The notes under the pieces: model-generated
The model's input: only the letters and a program-made list of their open reading frames with translations
Told to the model about the DNA's origin: nothing
The model's database searches: none
Shown: in pieces, positions 61,001 through 64,000 of the stretch
Layout of the letters: the number at the start of each line of letters is the position of its first letter
How positions within the stretch are numbered: position 1 is the stretch's first letter
From: Brumimicrobium sp035497735
GTDB taxonomy: Bacteria > Bacteroidota > Bacteroidia > Flavobacteriales_D > Crocinitomicaceae
Length of the DNA: 64,000 nt
Direction: 5' to 3'
NCBI GenBank assembly: GCA_035497735.1
Contig: DATJCX010000069.1
Span: forward strand, 93,814 to 157,813
Translations under genes and position numbers: made by a program

Positions 61001-62430
61001 ACGCAATGGATGCTTTAACAGTCGCTTTTACAAAACATCAGCACATTAATTATTTGAATCATTTAAATGCACGCTATAACGAATCTCATAAGGACTATAA
61101 AAGTATTAAAGGTATTGAGGCCAACTTGACTTCTTGGGAAAATACCGATGATGGAAATAAGAGAAGAGTTTTCAATCTACCTATTCCAAACTTTAGACAA
61201 CAAGCCAAAGAGCACTTGGAAAACGTATTGGTTTCACACAAGGCTAAAAACAAGGTAGTTACTAAAAATAAGAATAGGATTAAAACTAAAAATGGAGAGA
61301 AAGTAACGATAGAGTTAACACCAAGAGGTCAGTTACATAAAGAAACTGTCTATGGTAAATATCAATACTATGATAAAAAGGAAGAGAAAGTCGGAGCTAA
61401 GTTCGATGAAGTGACTATTAATAAAGTAAGTAATCCTTTATATAAATCATTATTGCTTGAACGATTATTAGAGAATGGTAATGACCCTAAGAAAGCATTT
61501 GGTGGAAAGAATGCTTTAAGCAAAAATCCAATTTACCTAAATGAAGATAGAACTGAAACACTGCCAGAAAAAGTTAATCTAACTTGGTTGGAGGATGATT
61601 ATTCAATTCGAAAAGATGTTAACCCTGATAATTTTAAGGATATAAAGTCAATTGAAAAAATATTGGATTTAAAAGTAAAGCAACTATTAATTGACCGCTT
61701 AAAAAATTACGACAACGATCCTAAAAAAGCCTTCTCAGATTTAGATAAAAATCCAATTTGGTTAAATGAAGAAAAAGGAATCTCTATTAAACGAGTTACA
61801 ATTTCTGGTGTTAAAAATGCAGAAGCCTTAAACTATAAAAAAGATCATTTAGGAAATGCTATGTTAGATGAAAACGGAAGTGAAATTCCTGTAGATTTTG
61901 TAAGTACGGGAAATAATCACCATGTGGCAATATATAGAGAGCCTGCTTTGGATAAAAAAAATCAACCAATATTGGATGAAGACGGTAATCCAACTTATAA
62001 TTTACAGGAAAAAGTTGTTTCTTTCTTTGAAGCAGTTGTAAGAGTTAATCAAGGATTACCGGTAATCGACAAGTCGTATAATCAGCATTTGGGTTGGGAA
62101 TTTTTATTTACCATGAAACAAAATGAAATGTTCATTTTTCCAAATGAAAAGACCGGATTTGACCCTAATGAAGTTGATTTATTGAATCCTGAGAACAGAA
62201 AACTGATTAGCCCGAATTTGTTTAGAGTACAGACTATTTCTGTAGTTAAATATGGTAATGCAATAGTACGAGACTTTAAGTTTCGTCATCATTTAGAAAC
62301 TGCTGTTGAAGATAAAAGAGAGCTACAGGGTGTTACGTATAATCAGCTTAAGAGTTTACCTCCTTTAAAAGGTATTGTAAAAGTTCGTATCAATCATTTA
62401 GGAGAAATTGTAAGTGTTGGGGAGTATTAA
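58015..62430 (+). CDS. cas9: CRISPR-associated endonuclease Cas9, type II-C
   Basis: A 1471-residue Cas9 with all catalytic parts. RuvC-I is ILGLDLGTTSIGFA with Asp10, and the Arg-rich bridge helix is at about 61-85 (KRGARRNLDRYQLRREHL). RuvC-II is IRIELSRDLK with Glu740. The HNH domain has DIDHILPQ with His824 and NLEKGNQT later. RuvC-III is HHAMDA with Asp999. The C-terminal WED/PAM-interacting part (about 1030-1471) contains a duplicated NDPKKAF...KNPI motif (near 1156 and 1234). The length is large for II-C in general but usual for Bacteroidota Cas9. It should be active as an RNA-guided DNA nuclease; its PAM is unknown. Confidence 0.97.
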   Translation: MVEKRILGLDLGTTSIGFAHVIEGDTPEESRIIQIGTRVNPLSTDERTNFEKGKALSVNADRTLKRGARRNLDRYQLRREHLIDALIKGKIISKETILAEDGKQTTHQTWELRSKSVSEKIGKEELARVLLAINKKRGYKSSRKAKNEDEGQVIDGMEIAKRLYEKNLTPGQLAFQLLNEGKRYLPDFYRSDLQAEFDKVWNFQKQFYPEILTVDFYKELEGKGQRATSSAFWRIYGFNTSDIKDIEESLKNEHTIKLNLREKKKLQAYKWRNDAIAIQLEKEQLAFVLTEINNNLNNSSGYLGAISDRSKELYFNKETVGQYLYKQLQENPHTRLKNQVFYRQDYLNEFEAIWEEQSKHHPELTTELKQELRDITIFYQRKLKSQKGLISFCEFENKEIEINRNGQLLKKQVGLRVAPKSSPLFQEFKIWQVLNNVVARKKGSKKRVAKNAVQDTLFDEEKEIFAFDLEAKQSLFDELNIKGNLKANKIIQLLGYKPTEWEINYTELEGNRTNKALYDAYLKILEIEGYDEDLLKLDAKDDIDVSQLNASAAEIKDMIKRIFDVLDIDVKILEFDAELDGKAFEQQPSYQLWHLLYSYEGDDSHSGNEKLYELLKEKFGFKKEHGQILANVTLSDDYGNLSTKAMRKIYPHIKELHYDKACSLAGYNHSAASLTKEEIQNRPLKDKLELLKKNSLRNPVVEKILNQLVNVVNALIEKNSEKDEKGNITKYYKFDEIRIELSRDLKKNAKERAEMTSGINAAKIAHEKIFKQLQTEFGIKNPSRNDIIRYRLYEELKNNGYKDLYTNEYIPREILFSKQIDIDHILPQARLFDDSFSNKTVVYRHVNLEKGNQTAYDYIEGKYGPEKLEDFKTRIGVLQQLGIKNKEEGISKAKYQKLLKPASEIGDGFIERDLRDSQYIAKKAKNMLFEIARSVLSTSGSVTHRLREDWGLINIMQELNFEKFKALGLTEKVEKKDGTFKERIVDWSKRNDHRHHAMDALTVAFTKHQHINYLNHLNARYNESHKDYKSIKGIEANLTSWENTDDGNKRRVFNLPIPNFRQQAKEHLENVLVSHKAKNKVVTKNKNRIKTKNGEKVTIELTPRGQLHKETVYGKYQYYDKKEEKVGAKFDEVTINKVSNPLYKSLLLERLLENGNDPKKAFGGKNALSKNPIYLNEDRTETLPEKVNLTWLEDDYSIRKDVNPDNFKDIKSIEKILDLKVKQLLIDRLKNYDNDPKKAFSDLDKNPIWLNEEKGISIKRVTISGVKNAEALNYKKDHLGNAMLDENGSEIPVDFVSTGNNHHVAIYREPALDKKNQPILDEDGNPTYNLQEKVVSFFEAVVRVNQGLPVIDKSYNQHLGWEFLFTMKQNEMFIFPNEKTGFDPNEVDLLNPENRKLISPNLFRVQTISVVKYGNAIVRDFKFRHHLETAVEDKRELQGVTYNQLKSLPPLKGIVKVRINHLGEIVSVGEY
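61462..61779 (+). repeat. Degenerate internal duplication within cas9
   Basis: Two copies of a motif with the pattern RL-x4-NDPKKAF, then KNPI-x-LNE, start near residues 1150 and 1228, 78 residues apart. The protein similarity is clear while the DNA has diverged, so the duplication is old. Confidence 0.75.
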
Positions 62431-62465
62431 ATAATTTATACTTACTCCTTAAATAGTCAAAATTT

Positions 62466-62495
62466 TAGCTGGCTAATAAGCCAGCTACTTTTTTT
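62466..62495 (+). terminator. Intrinsic terminator between cas9 and cas1
   Basis: Perfect arms TAGCTGGCT and AGCCAGCTA with an AATA loop are followed by CTTTTTTT, 36 bp after the cas9 stop. cas1 is therefore unlikely to depend only on the cas9 transcript. Confidence 0.9.
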
Positions 62496-62510
62496 CGGCA
62501 CACTTTTAGT

Positions 62511-62543
62511 ATATAGTTTCTTTACTATTATTATAAACTATAT
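62511..62543 (+). promoter_or_regulatory. Inverted repeat directly upstream of cas1
   Basis: Perfect arms ATATAGTTT (62511-62519) and AAACTATAT (62535-62543) end 4 bp before the cas1 ATG. The site may be an operator, or a hairpin in the mRNA leader that covers the start codon region. Confidence 0.5.
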
Positions 62544-62547
62544 TACT

Positions 62548-63444
62548 ATGGTCAAAAGAACACTACATTTTGGCAATCCTGCGCACTTAAGTGTGCAAAA
62601 CAGCCAGTTAATTATTGAACTTAAAAATGATGAACGTACCAAGCATTCTGTTCCCATTGAAGACATTGGTATGCTGGTGCTTGAAAACCCTCAAATTACC
62701 CTATCAGTCGCTGTGTTAGAATTATTAATGGCCAACAAAGCGGCACTTATTTCCTGTACAAAAAACTATATCCCTGCTGGAATGTTTATTCCCTTTGATG
62801 CGCATACGGAACAAACCAGAGCGATGCAGCAGCAAGTAGAAGCAAGTATGCCACTTAAAAAGCAATTGTGGCAACAAACAGTTCAAAGAAAGATTCACAA
62901 TCAAGCAAAGGTATTGGACGCCTTGAATCTAAACAGTAATCGGCTTCATTACTTAAAAGAGAATGTATTGAGTGGAGACACAACAAACTGTGAAGGACAA
63001 GCAGCCGCTTATTATTGGGGCCAGTTGTATGGTAACACATTTACCCGTTCGCAAGACAGAGAAGCTCCCAATGCGCAATTGAATTACGGTTATGCGATTC
63101 TTCGATCTGTTGTTGCACGTGCCTTGACTGCATCGGGCTTACACCCTTCTCTCGGTATTTTTCATCGCAATAAATACAATGCTTTTTGTTTAGCAGATGA
63201 TATTATGGAACCTTACAGGCCTTATGTGGATTGGATCGTTATCCAGATGCTTCAAGAGGAAAGCGATTATACAGAGTTGACGAAGGAGCAAAAAGTGACG
63301 CTTTTAGCCTTGCCTCAAATGGATGTCAAAATAGGAAAGTTAACGCGGCCCTTGTTTCATGCAGTGAGTTCTACAACTGCCGGCTTAAACAGATGTCTAA
63401 AAGGAGATTTACGGAAAATTCCTTATCCTGAGTTTAACCTTTAA
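62548..63444 (+). CDS. cas1: CRISPR-associated integrase Cas1, type II-C
   Basis: A 298-residue spacer integrase. It starts with the type II form MVKRTLHFGNPAHLSVQNSQL. The catalytic residues of the helical domain are Glu149 in TNCEGQAAAYYWG, the histidine in LGIFHRNKYN and the aspartate in CLADDIMEPYRPYVDW. It works with Cas2 to insert new spacers at the leader end of the array. It is separated from cas9 by a terminator and has a palindrome in front. cas2 starts 9 bp downstream. Confidence 0.97.
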   Translation: MVKRTLHFGNPAHLSVQNSQLIIELKNDERTKHSVPIEDIGMLVLENPQITLSVAVLELLMANKAALISCTKNYIPAGMFIPFDAHTEQTRAMQQQVEASMPLKKQLWQQTVQRKIHNQAKVLDALNLNSNRLHYLKENVLSGDTTNCEGQAAAYYWGQLYGNTFTRSQDREAPNAQLNYGYAILRSVVARALTASGLHPSLGIFHRNKYNAFCLADDIMEPYRPYVDWIVIQMLQEESDYTELTKEQKVTLLALPQMDVKIGKLTRPLFHAVSSTTAGLNRCLKGDLRKIPYPEFNL

Positions 63445-63453
63445 TGCAAGAAG

Positions 63454-63792
63454 ATGAATTGTTCACGTTTTAATGCTTACCGTACTATGTGGGTTTTTGT
63501 ATTGTTTGATTTGCCAACCGAAACAAAAAAGGAGCGTAGAGTTGCTTCTTTGTTTAGAAAAAGACTACTTGACAATGGCTTCGAGATGTTTCAGTTTTCT
63601 ATATACCTTCGCTTTTGCCAAAGTATGGAAAATGCAGAAATGCATACCAAACGGGTGAAATCCATGTTGCCGGAGAAAGGACGAATAGGAATCTTCTCAA
63701 TTACGGATAAGCAATTTGGGAATATGGAAATTTTTTATGGTCAGAAACAAAAAGAAACGACACCGCCACCGCAACAACTGACTTTGTTTTAG
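63454..63792 (+). CDS. cas2: CRISPR-associated protein Cas2, type II-C
   Basis: A 112-residue Cas2. The ferredoxin-like core opens with YRTMWVFVLFDLPTETKKERRVASLFRKRLLDNGFEMFQFSIY, including the conserved aspartate of FDLP. It ends in a proline- and glutamine-rich tail (TPPPQQLTLF) typical of type II-C. It forms the scaffold of the Cas1-Cas2 integrase. No csn2 or cas4 follows, in line with type II-C. Confidence 0.96.
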   Translation: MNCSRFNAYRTMWVFVLFDLPTETKKERRVASLFRKRLLDNGFEMFQFSIYLRFCQSMENAEMHTKRVKSMLPEKGRIGIFSITDKQFGNMEIFYGQKQKETTPPPQQLTLF

Positions 63793-63823
63793 AAACGAAA
63801 ATCTAGATAACCTTACTCGGTGT

Positions 63824-63866
63824 AAAAGAAAAAAGTTCTGTTTTTTAATTTCTAAAGAACAGAACT
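63824..63866 (-). terminator. Intrinsic terminator of leftward CRISPR array transcription
   Basis: Read on the minus strand, arms AGTTCTGTT and AACAGAACT (63858-63866 and 63834-63842) are followed by TTTTTCTTTT. It lies 37 bp beyond the last repeat, as expected if the pre-crRNA is made leftward. Confidence 0.75.
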
Positions 63867-63902
63867 CAATCCCTTGTCTTTATTGGCTTACAGTTATGTG
63901 AC

Positions 63903-64000
63903 GTTGTTGTTGACTGTAAATATAAAGAACTTTTTAAAATCTGAAAGCAATTCACAACTACTACGAAAGTAAATACAACGGTAAGACTGTTGTTGTTGAC
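63903..64000 (-). CRISPR. CRISPR array, trailer end (one full repeat, one spacer, start of the next repeat)
   Basis: GTTGTTGTTGAC occurs at 63903 and again at 63989, giving an 86-bp period. The opposite repeat end is fixed by the tracrRNA pairing: CACAAC at 63958. This gives a repeat of 56 bp (63903-63958) and a spacer of 30 bp (63959-63988). In crRNA orientation (minus strand) the repeat begins GTTGTGAATTGCTTTCAG and ends TCAACAACAAC. The array continues beyond the window and is transcribed opposite to cas9-cas1-cas2. The boundaries rest on one and a quarter units and so need confirming. Confidence 0.9.

Noticed and set aside
57380..64000. CRISPR locus considered as part of a mobile element
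   Set aside because: I see no transposase, integrase, tRNA gene or flanking direct repeats, and the base composition resembles the surroundings.

Overview
The window is AT-rich chromosomal DNA from a Bacteroidota bacterium, most likely order Flavobacteriales. The evidence is the gliding/type IX secretion (T9SS) genes nadE-gldB-gldC and sprF/porP-gldK-gldL-gldM-gldN, several proteins with T9SS C-terminal sorting domains, a Na+-translocating NADH:quinone reductase operon, scarcity of Shine-Dalgarno sites, and many promoter-like boxes of the Bacteroidota form TAnnTTTG. The genus cannot be named from the sequence alone.

Layout: 0-4.6 kb, an RND drug/metal efflux operon on the minus strand (adaptor, pump, partial outer-membrane channel) with a 21-bp perfect palindrome in front. 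4.7-7.3 kb, a sulfur-handling cluster (thiol-methyltransferase-like protein, persulfide-dioxygenase/rhodanese fusion, rhodanese lipoprotein). 7.5-13.2 kb, ndk, ferredoxin, nadE, gldB, gldC, lnt. 13.3-19.7 kb, a large T9SS type-B surface protein, an M23 peptidase, cdd, and pyruvate dehydrogenase E1-alpha and E2. 20.1-30.0 kb, gldN/M/L/K, a PorP/SprF protein, an arginase-fold protein with a degraded metal site, and topA, all on the minus strand. 30.2-37.0 kb, miaB, a sigma-54 activator, lptE, a TPR protein, secG, then groES-groEL. 37.2-40.6 kb, gpsA, an acidic small protein, an MFS transporter and apaG. 40.8-47.0 kb, nqrABCDEF. 47.0-57.4 kb, an accessory stretch: purE, T9SS-exported SGNH and PNGase F-like enzymes, a serine hydrolase, a thioredoxin-like protein, a broken ABC transporter, a T9SS cargo pseudogene and a candidate small RNA.

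57.8-64.0 kb is a complete type II-C CRISPR-Cas locus apart from the cut array: a divergent tracrRNA with an exact consensus promoter (TTTG-N19-TATCTTTG), cas9 (1471 aa), an intrinsic terminator, cas1 with a palindrome in front, cas2, and the trailer end of an array running antisense to the cas genes. The repeat is unusually long (56 bp by my boundaries, with a 30-bp spacer). It pairs with the tracrRNA over about 18 nt with no bulge and carries a promoter-like box. The tracrRNA also contains a second copy of the first eight repeat nucleotides, which could mask its own anti-repeat. These CRISPR RNA features, the palindromes in front of the efflux, pdhA and nqr transcription units, and the candidate small RNA at 54.27-54.34 kb are the points most worth a second look.
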